This document shows, piece by piece, positions 17,107 to 26,318 of a DNA stretch of 58,319 nt; the stretch's first letter is position 1; every line of letters starts with the position of its first letter. The position numbers and the translations under genes are program-made. The DNA is taken from NCBI GenBank assembly GCA_052117605.1, contig JBQKIT010000018.1; one strand, given 5' to 3'. This DNA comes from CAG-791 sp000431495. GTDB lineage: Bacteria > Bacillota > Clostridia > Lachnospirales > Lachnospiraceae. Under the pieces are notes generated by a model. That model had not been told where the DNA came from. It searched no databases and saw only the letters and a program-made list of their open reading frames with translations.

Positions 17107-17646
17107 ATGAAGAATACAGGAAAGACAATCTTGCACACAGTAATCTGGTTTGTGGCAGTCGTTGCACTGTCATGGTTTCTGATTACCTTTGTGGCGCAGA
17201 GAACGGATGTGAACGGAACTTCGATGGTTCCTACGCTGGAGGACGGCGATCAGCTGATCGCTGACAAGCTGAGCTATCATTTCCGGGATCCGGAACGGTT
17301 CGATATTGTGATCTTTCCTTATCAGTACGCCGCGAATACCTATTTTATTAAGCGTGTGATCGGACTTCCCGGAGAGCGCGTCCGCATCGATGAGCAGGGG
17401 AATATTTTTATCGACGATGAGCTTCTGAAGGAAAGCTACGGTTATGAAAGGATGGAATATGCAGGTCTTGCTGCTGAGGAAATTCAGCTGGGGGACGATG
17501 AATATTTTGTTCTTGGAGACAATCGAAACGTGTCGGAGGACAGCCGGTATCCCGATGTCGGCAACATTAAGCGGAGCAACATCATCGGAAGAGCCTGGCT
17601 TCGGATTTATCCGTTTTCGGAATTTGGCCTTCTGACAGACAGGTAA
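17107..17646 (+). CDS. lepB: Signal peptidase I (second of two)
   Basis: 179 residues with a membrane segment (about 9-29), catalytic Ser39 in NGTSMVPTLEDGD, catalytic Lys82 in IKRVIGLPGE and the box LGDNRNVSEDSRY. It differs clearly from the other signal peptidase in this cluster, so the pair is not a recent tandem duplication. It starts 27 bases after rbgA. Confidence 0.93.
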   Translation: MKNTGKTILHTVIWFVAVVALSWFLITFVAQRTDVNGTSMVPTLEDGDQLIADKLSYHFRDPERFDIVIFPYQYAANTYFIKRVIGLPGERVRIDEQGNIFIDDELLKESYGYERMEYAGLAAEEIQLGDDEYFVLGDNRNVSEDSRYPDVGNIKRSNIIGRAWLRIYPFSEFGLLTDR

Positions 17647-17687
17647 GCCTTAACAAGCGGTATGATGGAACTCGGCGAGGTATCAAT

Positions 17688-18395
17688 TTGACGAAGAAAG
17701 AAGAAGCACAGGCAAAGAGAGAAGAGAAGCTTCGGCTTGAGAGAGAACGGGTTGCGGGAATGCGCTCCTTTGAGAGGGAGGCGGTGGGGACACTTCTTGG
17801 CGGGATTATGCTGCCGGAAGGGTTCCTCATCTGCGGCATCGATGAGGCAGGGCGAGGTCCGCTTGCCGGACCGGTTGCAGCCGGTGCCTGTATTCTGCCT
17901 TCGGATCATGACATTCTGTATCTGAATGACTCCAAGAAGCTCTCTGCCAGGAAGAGAGAGGAGCTTTATGACATCATTACCAAAGAGGCTCTCGCTTATT
18001 GCGTGGGGCTGTCTTCTCCGGAACGAATTGATGAAATCAATATTCTTCAGGCAACCTACGAGGCGATGCGGAAAGCGATTGCCGGCCTGAAGGTTCTGCC
18101 GGATGCATTGGTCAATGATGCAGTGACCATTCCGGAGGTGGAGCTGCCTCAGGTCCCTGTCATTAAGGGAGATGCGAAGTGCCTGTCCGTTTCCGCGGCG
18201 TCCATTCTTGCCAAGGTGACGAGGGACCGGATCATGGAGGAAGCGGATCTTCAGTATCCGGAATACGGCTTTGCTGCGCATAAAGGATACGGAACCAGGG
18301 CACACATTGAAGCACTGAAGAAATACGGCCCCTGCCCGATTCACAGAAGAAGCTTCATCACGCATTTTGTTTCGGAGTCCTGTCCGAATGGATGA
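17688..18395 (+). CDS. rnhB: Ribonuclease HII
   Basis: Cuts RNA in RNA-DNA hybrids, including single ribonucleotides. 235 residues with the signature CGIDEAGRGPLAGPV (catalytic DE), the downstream Asp in ALVNDAVTIP and KGDAKCLSVSAASILAKVTRD. The start is taken as TTG at 17688, giving a charged 25-residue N-terminal extension; a later ATG (MRSFEREAVG) is an alternative. Confidence 0.93.
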   Translation: MTKKEEAQAKREEKLRLERERVAGMRSFEREAVGTLLGGIMLPEGFLICGIDEAGRGPLAGPVAAGACILPSDHDILYLNDSKKLSARKREELYDIITKEALAYCVGLSSPERIDEINILQATYEAMRKAIAGLKVLPDALVNDAVTIPEVELPQVPVIKGDAKCLSVSAASILAKVTRDRIMEEADLQYPEYGFAAHKGYGTRAHIEALKKYGPCPIHRRSFITHFVSESCPNG

Positions 18396-18435
18396 TCGGA
18401 TTTACGATCATCGGAGCAACGCCAAAGGGAAATGT

Positions 18436-18810
18436 ATGAGAAATTTGCGGTCAGAGGGAAACGCAGGAGAGCGGATTGCCGGTCTGTTTCTGGAGCAGCA
18501 CGGCGTCCGGATTCTGGAACGGAATTTCCGCAGCGGCAGGCAGGGCGAGATCGATCTTATCGGTTTTGAACAGGATACGCTGGTGTTCTTTGAGGTGAAG
18601 CTGCGCAGATCGGAAAGGTGCGGCACCCCGGAGGCTGCGGTTACGTACTCCAAACAGAAGACCATTTGCCGGACAGCCGATTATTATCGTTTTCTTCACC
18701 GGATATCAGAAAACTGCCCCATTCGCTTCGACGTGGTTGCCATCAGGCGGTCGGGAGCGAATGGGGCAGCTGTGCACTGGATCCGGAATGCATTTCCTTA
18801 TCACAGATAA
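18436..18810 (+). CDS. yraN: UPF0102 family protein YraN
   Basis: 124-residue endonuclease-like protein of unknown function, always near rnhB in many bacteria. It shows the restriction-endonuclease-like core GEIDLIGFEQDTLVFFEVKLR (D, then E-x-K). I chose ATG 18436 for the AAAGGGA site; an ATG at 18388 overlapping the rnhB stop would add 16 residues. It converges on the following prs-like gene with only 30 bases between stops. Confidence 0.88.
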   Translation: MRNLRSEGNAGERIAGLFLEQHGVRILERNFRSGRQGEIDLIGFEQDTLVFFEVKLRRSERCGTPEAAVTYSKQKTICRTADYYRFLHRISENCPIRFDVVAIRRSGANGAAVHWIRNAFPYHR

Positions 18811-18840
18811 ATCCAATCAGAAACTCAAATCATAAATCAA

Positions 18841-20067
18841 TCAGAAATCCGTGTTCTCCAGCTCCATCTTCTCAAATTCTGTCTGCTCATTCTTATTGAA
18901 TTTCGCAAGAAGCTCATGAATCTTGGTGGTCGATGTCGTCATGTCGGAAATGGAGGCGTCATGATTGAAGAAATCAATGATGTTCGCCAGATACTTGCCC
19001 ATTCCGGCAGCGGAGAACCAGGGCCTGTCCTGAAGCTCTTCCGGCTGCCAGGTAAGGTTTGATGTAATGACGAGATCAAAATCTCCCTGCTCGTAGGCCT
19101 TATCAAAGCTCTCCAGACCGTCGGTGAAAAGGCCGAAGGTTGCACAGAGGAAGACACGTCCCGCATTCATCTTCTTCAGCTGCCGTGCGGTATCCAGAAT
19201 ACTGCCGCCGGAGGAAATCATATCGTCCATGACGATCACATCCTTTCTGGCAAGGTCGCTTCCCAGAAATTCATGGGCAACAATCGGGTTCTTTCCGTTT
19301 ACAATGCGGGAGTAATCACGACGCTTATAGAACATACCGGTATCTGCGCTGATGACGCCGGCAAAATAAACCGCGCGATCCAGAGCTCCCTCATCCGGGG
19401 AAATGACGACAAAATGTTCCTTGTCCAGAATTACGTCCGGGAACGCATGAATGATGGCCCGGAGGAACTGATAGGGCGAAATAAAATTATCGAAATTCGC
19501 AAGCGGAGCCACGTTCTGGATTCTGGGATCGTGGGCATCGAAGGTGATAAAATTCTTGACTCCGAGATCCACCAGCTCACGGAACATGTTCGCAGCGTCA
19601 AGGGATTCGCGTCCGGATCTCTTGTGCTGTCTGCCCTCGTACAGGAAGGGCATGATAACAGAAATACGGGAGGCCTTCCCGTTAATGGCTGCCACAATTC
19701 TCTTCAGATCCTGAAAATGATCGTCAGGTGACATGTGGTTGATGAAGCCGTTCATCTTATAGGTCAGGGAGTGATTGGTAACATCGGTGAGAATGAAAAT
19801 ATCCTTGCCGCGGCAGGAATCCACAATCACGCCCTTGCCTTCGCCGGTGCCGAAGCGAACGCATTCCGCGTGCATCCGGTAATCGTCGCGGACATAGCCC
19901 TCAAAGGCGGTATCCGTCTTCGCAACATTGTCATAATGCTTCCGGAAGGATACCAGATAATCATTGACTTCTTTCCCCAGAGCCTCGGCAGAGGGAAGAA
20001 CGATAAGCTCAAGCGGAGCCACCGGAATGCGGCGCTCCAGCTTCTGGTGCAGCTGAAGATCAGACAT
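18841..20067 (-). CDS. prs: Ribose-phosphate pyrophosphokinase, long variant
   Basis: Makes PRPP from ribose 5-phosphate and ATP for nucleotide, His and Trp synthesis. At 408 residues it is about 90 longer than canonical Prs (near 315), with extra sequence at the N terminus and in the middle. The PRPP-binding loop VIVMDDMISSGGSILDTAR and the family's KRRDYSR-like segment are present. The ATG at 20067 has AAGGAG seven bases ahead on the minus strand; upstream in-frame ATGs lie too close to or before that site. This long form is common in Clostridia, sometimes beside a canonical copy. Confidence 0.85.
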   Translation of the reverse strand: MSDLQLHQKLERRIPVAPLELIVLPSAEALGKEVNDYLVSFRKHYDNVAKTDTAFEGYVRDDYRMHAECVRFGTGEGKGVIVDSCRGKDIFILTDVTNHSLTYKMNGFINHMSPDDHFQDLKRIVAAINGKASRISVIMPFLYEGRQHKRSGRESLDAANMFRELVDLGVKNFITFDAHDPRIQNVAPLANFDNFISPYQFLRAIIHAFPDVILDKEHFVVISPDEGALDRAVYFAGVISADTGMFYKRRDYSRIVNGKNPIVAHEFLGSDLARKDVIVMDDMISSGGSILDTARQLKKMNAGRVFLCATFGLFTDGLESFDKAYEQGDFDLVITSNLTWQPEELQDRPWFSAAGMGKYLANIIDFFNHDASISDMTTSTTKIHELLAKFNKNEQTEFEKMELENTDF

Positions 20068-20354
20068 GAACATACTCCTTGTATTCATCAATGCAAAGGT
20101 TTTGCCGATCCCGGATCTCTGAAAATGAAATCTGCGATCAGGCCGGCCATCAGGCCAATAAGCAGATTACATTGTACTTTCAATACAGAGAAACCGCAAG
20201 CAATTACGCAGTTTTACACAGTAAGGAGATTTTGTCCGTTTCCAAACGAAACCAAAGGGTCCATTATTAATGAATAACAGTCATAAATGAACAATGGTCA
20301 TGAATGAGCATGACAGATTTTTGGAAAGGCAGACTGTGCAAGGAGGGACAGACA

Positions 20355-21755
20355 ATGGCAAACAAGTTGGCGCATGCGGCAGAACGGGCAGCGTTTCAGG
20401 CGGTCATCAAAACGGCAGGAAGAAAAGCGATCAGCAACCGCGAAGAAGGGTTTGTTTCGGTTGTGGACATGATCCAGAAGATCAACGGAGATACCTGGCC
20501 TGCGGAGGCCTATGACAGACTTCGGGAAACCTTCGGCAAGGATGGAAAATGGACAAAGTTTTTTAATCATCTGCTGGATTATGCCGACCAGGATTATCTG
20601 GAGGGCCTGTTCATGTCCTTTGGCTTTGAGGCAGGCTTTTCCGGATACAAGGAGACGAAGAAGGCGTCGGAGAAATACGGAGTCAGCATTCCCTGGGTGA
20701 TTCTTTTTGATCCGACCTCTGCCTGCAACCTGCATTGCACCGGCTGCTGGGCATCTGAATACGGGCACCAGCTGAATCTGTCCTATGAAGATATGGACAG
20801 AATTGTCACGGAGGGCAAGGAGCTTGGCATTCACGGATATGTCATGACCGGCGGCGAACCGACCGTTCGTAAAAATGATGTTTTCCGTCTGGCACAAAAG
20901 CATAAGGACTGCGCCTTCATGCTGTTTACAAACGGAACTCTGGTGGATCAGGACTTCTGTGATGAAATGAAGAAATCCAGGAATATTGTGCTGTCCATGT
21001 CGATCGAGGGCTATGAGGATACCACGGACGCAAGGCGCGGAAGCGGAACCTTCCGGAAGGTAATGGATGCCATGGACCTTCTTCATAAAAACGGTCTGGT
21101 TTACGGTACCTCCATCTGCTATACGAGAGAAAACTGCGAAGCGGTAACCTCTGACGAATTTCTGGACTTCCTGATTTCCAAGGGGGTCGCGTTCACCTGG
21201 TATTTCCATTTCATGCCTGTCGGCATGGATTCTTCGATGGAGCTGGTTCCTACTCCCAAGCAGCGTGAATATATGTATCATCGCGTTCGTGAGATCCGCG
21301 GCTATGAGGGAGGAAAGCCGATCTTTGCCATGGATTTCCAGAACGACGGTGAATGGGTCAGCGGATGCATTGCCGGCGGCAAGAACTATTGCCACATCAA
21401 TCCGAACGGCGACGTGGAGCCCTGCGTTTTCATCCATTATTCCGGTGCGAATATCCACGAAAAGAGCCTTCTGGAGTGTCTGGAGCAGCCCCTGTTCAAG
21501 CTTTATCAGAAGAATCAGCCCTTCAACGAAAATCTTCTGCAGCCCTGTCCCTTCCTGGAAAATCCGGAGAAGCTTCAGGCAATGGTGAAGGCTTCCGGTG
21601 CAAAGAGCACGGATCTGTCGGCACCGGAAACCGCAGAACATCTGTGCGGTAAGTGTGAAAACTACGCAAAGGAATGGGCCCCTGTTGCGGACAGGCTCTG
21701 GAAGTCCAATCATCCCGGCTATGAGAAAAGTAAGAAGGACATGATTCTGAAGTAA
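20355..21755 (+). CDS. Radical SAM protein with SPASM-like C terminus
   Basis: 466 residues. The 4Fe-4S cluster motif is CNLHCTGC (Cys124, Cys128, Cys131), followed by the SAM-binding MTGGEPTVRKND. The C-terminal third has further cysteines (in CIAGGKNYC, VEPCVF, QPCPF, LCGKCENY), as in SPASM/auxiliary-cluster enzymes. The substrate is unknown. About 120 residues precede the radical SAM core. I chose ATG 20355 for AGGAGG at 20341-20346. It diverges from prs and converges with the next gene, so genome context gives no clue to its job. Confidence 0.8.
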   Translation: MANKLAHAAERAAFQAVIKTAGRKAISNREEGFVSVVDMIQKINGDTWPAEAYDRLRETFGKDGKWTKFFNHLLDYADQDYLEGLFMSFGFEAGFSGYKETKKASEKYGVSIPWVILFDPTSACNLHCTGCWASEYGHQLNLSYEDMDRIVTEGKELGIHGYVMTGGEPTVRKNDVFRLAQKHKDCAFMLFTNGTLVDQDFCDEMKKSRNIVLSMSIEGYEDTTDARRGSGTFRKVMDAMDLLHKNGLVYGTSICYTRENCEAVTSDEFLDFLISKGVAFTWYFHFMPVGMDSSMELVPTPKQREYMYHRVREIRGYEGGKPIFAMDFQNDGEWVSGCIAGGKNYCHINPNGDVEPCVFIHYSGANIHEKSLLECLEQPLFKLYQKNQPFNENLLQPCPFLENPEKLQAMVKASGAKSTDLSAPETAEHLCGKCENYAKEWAPVADRLWKSNHPGYEKSKKDMILK

Positions 21756-21768
21756 AGCGCAAAGCAGG

Positions 21769-22695
21769 TCACGAGCTGCTTCGGACGGGTGAATAGGCAA
21801 TCCGCACATTGATGTCCTGGTTGTAATTACCGAAGGATTTGCCAAAGAGTGTTACACCGCCGACATTCGCAGCGGTATCCAGAACCGCAATGCGGAATTT
21901 GATGGAGCTCTTTCCGGTCAGATGGAATTCTTCAATGGTGTGATCGGATTTGCGATCCCCGTCAATGAACGTTCCCTTCTGATTGATCTGCAGCATCTTT
22001 AAAAGACCATACTGGTTCCACTGCGGAAACCACCATTTGGGCGTAAGAAGCCCGCGGACCTCTCCGAAATCACCCGGGGAGGTCCAATTTGCGATATTCA
22101 CATCATTCAGGAAGAAGGAGATATCGGAGGGCCAGTTCTCGTTGACGCCGGGGGCCTCGGATGAAATCTCCATGGAAATGCAGAGCTCATCAATTTTCTG
22201 ATCATACGGAATAAAATTCGGAATCGCATATTCCACATATCCTCTGGTAAACCACAGAATATCTGCGCTGAACCGGTCATTATGGAAGAAATAGCGTCGG
22301 TCATCGACCTCGCCGATCAGATGCTTGTCAGACGACAGCCCGCAGGTCGGATAGACATCGCAGTCACAGTAGTGTCCGATCGAAATGGAGGTGTCGTAGG
22401 TGTTCTGGGAAGGAGCAATTTGGTTTAACTCAATCAGAATCTTATCCTGACGGACGGAGCAGAGCTTCTGGCTTCCGTGATCGCCCTGCCGGGTAATAAT
22501 CCGGATCAGGCCGCATTTCTCCAGAAGCCGGATATGTCCGGTCAGAGCACCGGGCGACAGGGAGAGCCTCTGGGAAAGGTCCGTCATATTCATTTCACCG
22601 TTTTCAAGAAGAATGCTCAGAATCCGGATTCTCACTTCCGAACCGAGTGCCTTGAAAACCTCGATTCCATCTTCAAGTCTGGTGATATTCAGCAT
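21769..22695 (-). CDS. ArsR-type winged-helix regulator with C-terminal sensor domain
   Basis: 308 residues. Residues about 8-75 form an ArsR-like winged helix (ALGSEVRIRILSILLENG, then MTDLSQRLSLSPGALTGHIRLLEKCGLI). The rest, rich in aromatic residues and with three to four cysteines near 108-120 (HYCDCDVYPTCG), is probably a ligand-binding beta domain. It is divergent from two GH51 arabinofuranosidase genes, and a 10-bp inverted repeat lies between them. I infer it controls arabinan use; the ligand is unknown. Confidence 0.8.
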   Translation of the reverse strand: MLNITRLEDGIEVFKALGSEVRIRILSILLENGEMNMTDLSQRLSLSPGALTGHIRLLEKCGLIRIITRQGDHGSQKLCSVRQDKILIELNQIAPSQNTYDTSISIGHYCDCDVYPTCGLSSDKHLIGEVDDRRYFFHNDRFSADILWFTRGYVEYAIPNFIPYDQKIDELCISMEISSEAPGVNENWPSDISFFLNDVNIANWTSPGDFGEVRGLLTPKWWFPQWNQYGLLKMLQINQKGTFIDGDRKSDHTIEEFHLTGKSSIKFRIAVLDTAANVGGVTLFGKSFGNYNQDINVRIAYSPVRSSS

Positions 22696-22741
22696 AAGGA
22701 CTCCTTTGGATAATGGGCTGCATGCAGAAAAGCGGTACCTG

Positions 22742-22787
22742 TTTAGTTTAGAAGAAAGTCAATTAAAACACAATATGCTAAACTAAA
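22742..22787. promoter_or_regulatory. Candidate operator: 10-bp inverted repeat in the GH51 control region
   Basis: TTTAGTTTAG (22742-22751) and CTAAACTAAA (22778-22787) are exact reverse complements 26 bases apart. The right half ends two bases before the -35 box of the GH51 promoter. Each half is also a direct repeat of TTTAG. The divergent ArsR-type regulator is the obvious candidate to bind it. Confidence 0.65.
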
Positions 22788-22789
22788 TA

Positions 22790-22818
22790 TTGACACCGGA
22801 TATTCCCGATTATATATT
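22790..22818 (+). promoter_or_regulatory. Promoter of the GH51 operon
   Basis: TTGACA (22790-22795), 17 bases, TATATT (22813-22818), immediately next to the inverted repeat. It drives the two arabinofuranosidase genes and probably the small Cys-rich gene behind them. Confidence 0.7.
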
Positions 22819-22878
22819 GGGGACATACAAGTGACCTGTCGGATCGGGCAGGAAGGAATGAACAGGGGGACCATACAG

Positions 22879-24390
22879 ATGGCACGCAGAACAAAACTGA
22901 TTGTAGATAAGGATTTTCGAATCGGAGAGGTCGACAAGAGAATTTACGGCTCCTTTATTGAGCACCTGGGACGTGCGGTTTATACCGGGATCTATCAGCC
23001 GGGGCATCCGACAGCGGATGAGCTTGGCTTCCGGAAGGATGTGATTGATCTGGTTCGTGAGCTCGATGTTCCGATCGTGAGATATCCCGGCGGGAATTTT
23101 GTTTCCAATTTCTACTGGGAGGATTCCGTCGGACCGAAGGAGCAGAGAAAGCCAAGGCTTGATCTTGCCTGGAGAACCTATGAGCCGAATGAGGTCGGGA
23201 TCAATGAGTTTTCAAAATGGGCGAAGAAGGCGAATACAAGTGTGATGATGGCGGTCAACCTCGGAACCCGCGGAACCACCGATGCGCTGAATCTTCTGGA
23301 ATACTGCAATCTGGACACGAATTCCTATTATGCGAACCTTCGCAGACAGCACGGCGACCAGGATCCCTACGGAATCAAGCTCTGGTGCATGGGCAATGAG
23401 ATGGATGGACCGTGGCAGATGGGGCACAAGGAGGCTCTTGAGTATGGGCATCTTGCGGCTGAGACCTCGAAGGCCATGAAGACCATGGATCACTCCATTG
23501 AGACGGTTGTCTGCGGATCTTCCTACGTTGCAATGCCGACCTTCGGAAAGTGGGAGGCAACGGTCCTGGATGAAGCCTATGACTATGTCGACTACGTTTC
23601 CCTTCATCAGTACTGGGGAAACCGTAATCATGACACGGCGGAGTTCTTCGCTGCGACGGACGATCTTGAGTACTTCCTGAAATCCGTGATTGCAACCTGC
23701 GACTATGTGAAGGCAACGAAGCACGGGAAGAAGAACATCAATCTTTCCTTCGACGAATGGAATGTCTGGTATCACTCCACGGAACAGGACAACGAGGATA
23801 TGGAGAACATGCCCTGGAGATCGCACCCTCATCTTCTGGAGGATATCTATAATTATGAGGATGCCATTGTGGATGCTCTGGCGCTGATCAAGTTCCTGCA
23901 GCATGCAGACCGTGTGAAAATTGCCTGCCTTGCGCAGCTTGTCAATGTCATTGCACCGATCATGACGGAAGAGAACGGACCTGCCTGGAGACAGACAATT
24001 TTCTATCCGTTCTATCTGGTATCGAAGTATGGACGAGGCGTGGCACTGCAGCCTGTGATGTCCGGGGATGACCATGCGACCAGTAAACATGATCATGTTA
24101 CGGATGTGGAGGCAGTTTCTGTCTACAATGAAGAAAAAGAGCAGGTTGCGGTCTTTGCGGTCAATCGCAACACAGAAGAGAACGTAGAGTTTGATGTGGA
24201 TCTTCGCGGCTTTGAGGGATACAAGGTGGTCGATTTCCAGGCGATGGAAGGCACCGACATGAAGGCCGTGAATTCGGCGGCAGGAGAGGCGGTAAAGCCG
24301 ACAGCAAGATCTGATTACAGACTGGATGGCGGTATTTTTACGGCGAATCTGAAGCCGGCCAGCTTTGCGGTGATTGTACTTGGAAAATAA
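22879..24390 (+). CDS. abfA: GH51 alpha-L-arabinofuranosidase (first copy)
   Basis: Releases arabinofuranose from arabinan or arabinoxylan oligosaccharides. 503 residues, no signal peptide, so it acts in the cytoplasm on imported oligosaccharides. The catalytic acid/base is the Glu in MGNEMDGPW and the nucleophile is the Glu in LSFDEWNVWYH; the N-terminal GSFIEHLGRAVYTGIY is typical. The ATG at 22879 follows AGGGGGA. A second GH51 gene follows 54 bases downstream. Confidence 0.92.
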   Translation: MARRTKLIVDKDFRIGEVDKRIYGSFIEHLGRAVYTGIYQPGHPTADELGFRKDVIDLVRELDVPIVRYPGGNFVSNFYWEDSVGPKEQRKPRLDLAWRTYEPNEVGINEFSKWAKKANTSVMMAVNLGTRGTTDALNLLEYCNLDTNSYYANLRRQHGDQDPYGIKLWCMGNEMDGPWQMGHKEALEYGHLAAETSKAMKTMDHSIETVVCGSSYVAMPTFGKWEATVLDEAYDYVDYVSLHQYWGNRNHDTAEFFAATDDLEYFLKSVIATCDYVKATKHGKKNINLSFDEWNVWYHSTEQDNEDMENMPWRSHPHLLEDIYNYEDAIVDALALIKFLQHADRVKIACLAQLVNVIAPIMTEENGPAWRQTIFYPFYLVSKYGRGVALQPVMSGDDHATSKHDHVTDVEAVSVYNEEKEQVAVFAVNRNTEENVEFDVDLRGFEGYKVVDFQAMEGTDMKAVNSAAGEAVKPTARSDYRLDGGIFTANLKPASFAVIVLGK

Positions 24391-24444
24391 CAGCATGCGT
24401 ATGCTGACAATACGATTGATGCAACATGCAAGGGAGAATTTATC

Positions 24445-25947
24445 ATGGCAGTCATTCTGATCAATGAGCAGAAGAAAAAAGGACACATCAATCCGGAAAT
24501 TCAGGGACAGTTTTCGGAGCATCTTGGACGCGGCATCTATGAAGGTCTGTTTGTCCGCCCGGATTCGGGAATTGAGAACGTAAACGGAATGCGGACCGAT
24601 GTCGTGAATGCCTTAAAGGAAATGAAGGTCCCGCTTCTTCGGTGGCCCGGCGGCTGCTTTGCCGATGAGTATCACTGGAAGGACGGAATCGGCCCGAAGG
24701 AGTCCAGAAAGAAAATGATCAACACGCACTGGGGCGGCGTGCTGGAAGACAACAGCTTCGGAACCCATGAATATTTTGAACTGGTAAGGCAGCTTGGCTG
24801 CAAGAGCTATATCAACGGAAATCTCGGATCCGGAACCGTACAGGAGATGTCGGAATGGATTGAGTACATGACCTTCGACGGGCTCTCTCCGATGACAGAG
24901 CTTCGGAAGGCCAATGGCCATGAGGAACCCTGGAGAGTGGATTATTTCGGCGTTGGAAACGAGAACTGGGGCTGCGGCGGCAATATGACACCGGAGTACT
25001 ATGCAAATCTTTATCGCCGTTATCAGACCTATTGCCGCCAGTATCATCCGGACAAGCCGTTCCGGAAGGTTTGCGGCGGACCGAATGTGGCAGATACCAA
25101 CTGGACGAAAAAGGTTCTTGAAACCTGTTTTGCAGAGCCCGGCGGATCTGCTTCGCATGGATTCATGGATCTGATCAGCATTCATTATTATGTGCATCCT
25201 GGAAGCTGGGAGAACAAGGGCTCTGCGACAGAGTTTGACCGTGAAATGTTCTATCAGACGATGGAGAAGACTCTTTATACGGAGGATCTTCTGAAGATGC
25301 ACGGTGACATTCTGGACACCTATGATCCCGAGAAGAAGATCGGCTTCTCCTTCGATGAGTGGGGCGGCTGGTATGAATGCGAGCCGGGAACGAATCCGGG
25401 CTTCCTGTATCAGCAGAACACCATGCGCGATGCGCTGATTGCGGGAACAACGCTGAACATTTTCAACCGCCACTGCGACCGCGTGAAGCTGGCATGCCTT
25501 GCCCAGATGATCAACGTCATTCAGTCTGTGATTCTGACCGACGGCGAGAAGATGATTCTGACGCCCACGTATCATGTGTTCCATATGTATAAGGATCACC
25601 AGGACGGAGAGCTTCTGGATTCCATGATTCTGGAAAATGAGGAGGCTGGAACGGAGCAGCATCCGGTACCTGCACTCAACGAGTCGGTTTCGGAGAAGGA
25701 TGGCGTCATTACCGTGACGATCGCGAACATGGATGCAGAGCATGGCTATCCGGTTTCTCTGAAGTTCAATGAGAAGAAGCCTTCCTCCATCGAGGCCCGT
25801 GTGGTTTCGGAAGAGATGCACGCGAAGAATACCTTCGAGAAGCCGAATGTTGTTTCGGAGAAAGCACTGGATGGTGTGGAGCTCACAGAGAACGGCTGCA
25901 GCTTCCGGATTCCGCCCTGTGCAGTTGTGAAGCTTACCATCCGGTAA
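24445..25947 (+). CDS. abfA: GH51 alpha-L-arabinofuranosidase (second copy)
   Basis: 500 residues, cytoplasmic. Acid/base Glu in VGNENWGCGGN, nucleophile Glu in FSFDEWGGWYE, and EHLGRGIYEGLF near the start. It differs widely from the first copy in sequence, so the pair probably splits substrates (linkage or chain length) rather than adding dosage. The preferred substrates cannot be read from sequence alone. Confidence 0.92.
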   Translation: MAVILINEQKKKGHINPEIQGQFSEHLGRGIYEGLFVRPDSGIENVNGMRTDVVNALKEMKVPLLRWPGGCFADEYHWKDGIGPKESRKKMINTHWGGVLEDNSFGTHEYFELVRQLGCKSYINGNLGSGTVQEMSEWIEYMTFDGLSPMTELRKANGHEEPWRVDYFGVGNENWGCGGNMTPEYYANLYRRYQTYCRQYHPDKPFRKVCGGPNVADTNWTKKVLETCFAEPGGSASHGFMDLISIHYYVHPGSWENKGSATEFDREMFYQTMEKTLYTEDLLKMHGDILDTYDPEKKIGFSFDEWGGWYECEPGTNPGFLYQQNTMRDALIAGTTLNIFNRHCDRVKLACLAQMINVIQSVILTDGEKMILTPTYHVFHMYKDHQDGELLDSMILENEEAGTEQHPVPALNESVSEKDGVITVTIANMDAEHGYPVSLKFNEKKPSSIEARVVSEEMHAKNTFEKPNVVSEKALDGVELTENGCSFRIPPCAVVKLTIR

Positions 25948-25973
25948 AGGATCCGGAAAAAGGACAGACAAGC

Positions 25974-26219
25974 ATGAAGGAACACTGCATCAAATGCCTC
26001 CTGGAGGAGCTGGATCCTGCCCGGTATGAGAGAGAGATCGGAAGACTTCTCGCCCTGATGGACCGGGAGATGAAAACTTCGCCGGAAGAATACGACAGGA
26101 GACGGAAGATCTGTAAAGCCTGTGACTATCTCTCCAAAGGAACCTGTAATGCCTGCGGGTGCTTCGTAGAGCTGCGGGCGGCAACAAACCGGAGTCATTG
26201 TCCGTATAAGAAGTGGTGA
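25974..26219 (+). CDS. Small Cys-rich protein (DUF6171-like), function unknown
   Basis: 81 residues with eight Cys/His-type ligands: CIKC at the start and CKACDYLSKGTCNACGCF plus HCPYKKW at the end, likely a zinc or iron site. It starts 26 bases after the second GH51 gene and before a hairpin terminator, so it is probably co-transcribed. I recall small proteins of this pattern in Lachnospiraceae under a DUF number; no function is known to me. Confidence 0.65.
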   Translation: MKEHCIKCLLEELDPARYEREIGRLLALMDREMKTSPEEYDRRRKICKACDYLSKGTCNACGCFVELRAATNRSHCPYKKW

Positions 26220-26224
26220 AATCG

Positions 26225-26271
26225 AACGCCTTCTGCATCCATTCCATGAAGGAATTGGAGCAGAAGGCGTT
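26225..26271 (+). terminator. Hairpin terminator after the GH51 operon
   Basis: AACGCCTTCTGC (26225-26236) pairs perfectly with GCAGAAGGCGTT (26260-26271); the loop can form a second small stem ATTCC/GGAAT. The T-tract is poor (GCTTAATGCTT), so termination may be partial. Confidence 0.55.
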
Positions 26272-26318
26272 GCTTAATGCTTAAAACATAGTAAACAGAT
26301 AGGAATATAAATTTATGC

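Noticed and set aside
20068..20354. Regulatory RNA or small gene between prs and the radical SAM gene
   Set aside because: Only short open frames without ribosome binding sites and weak promoter-like boxes on the minus strand were seen; nothing firm.
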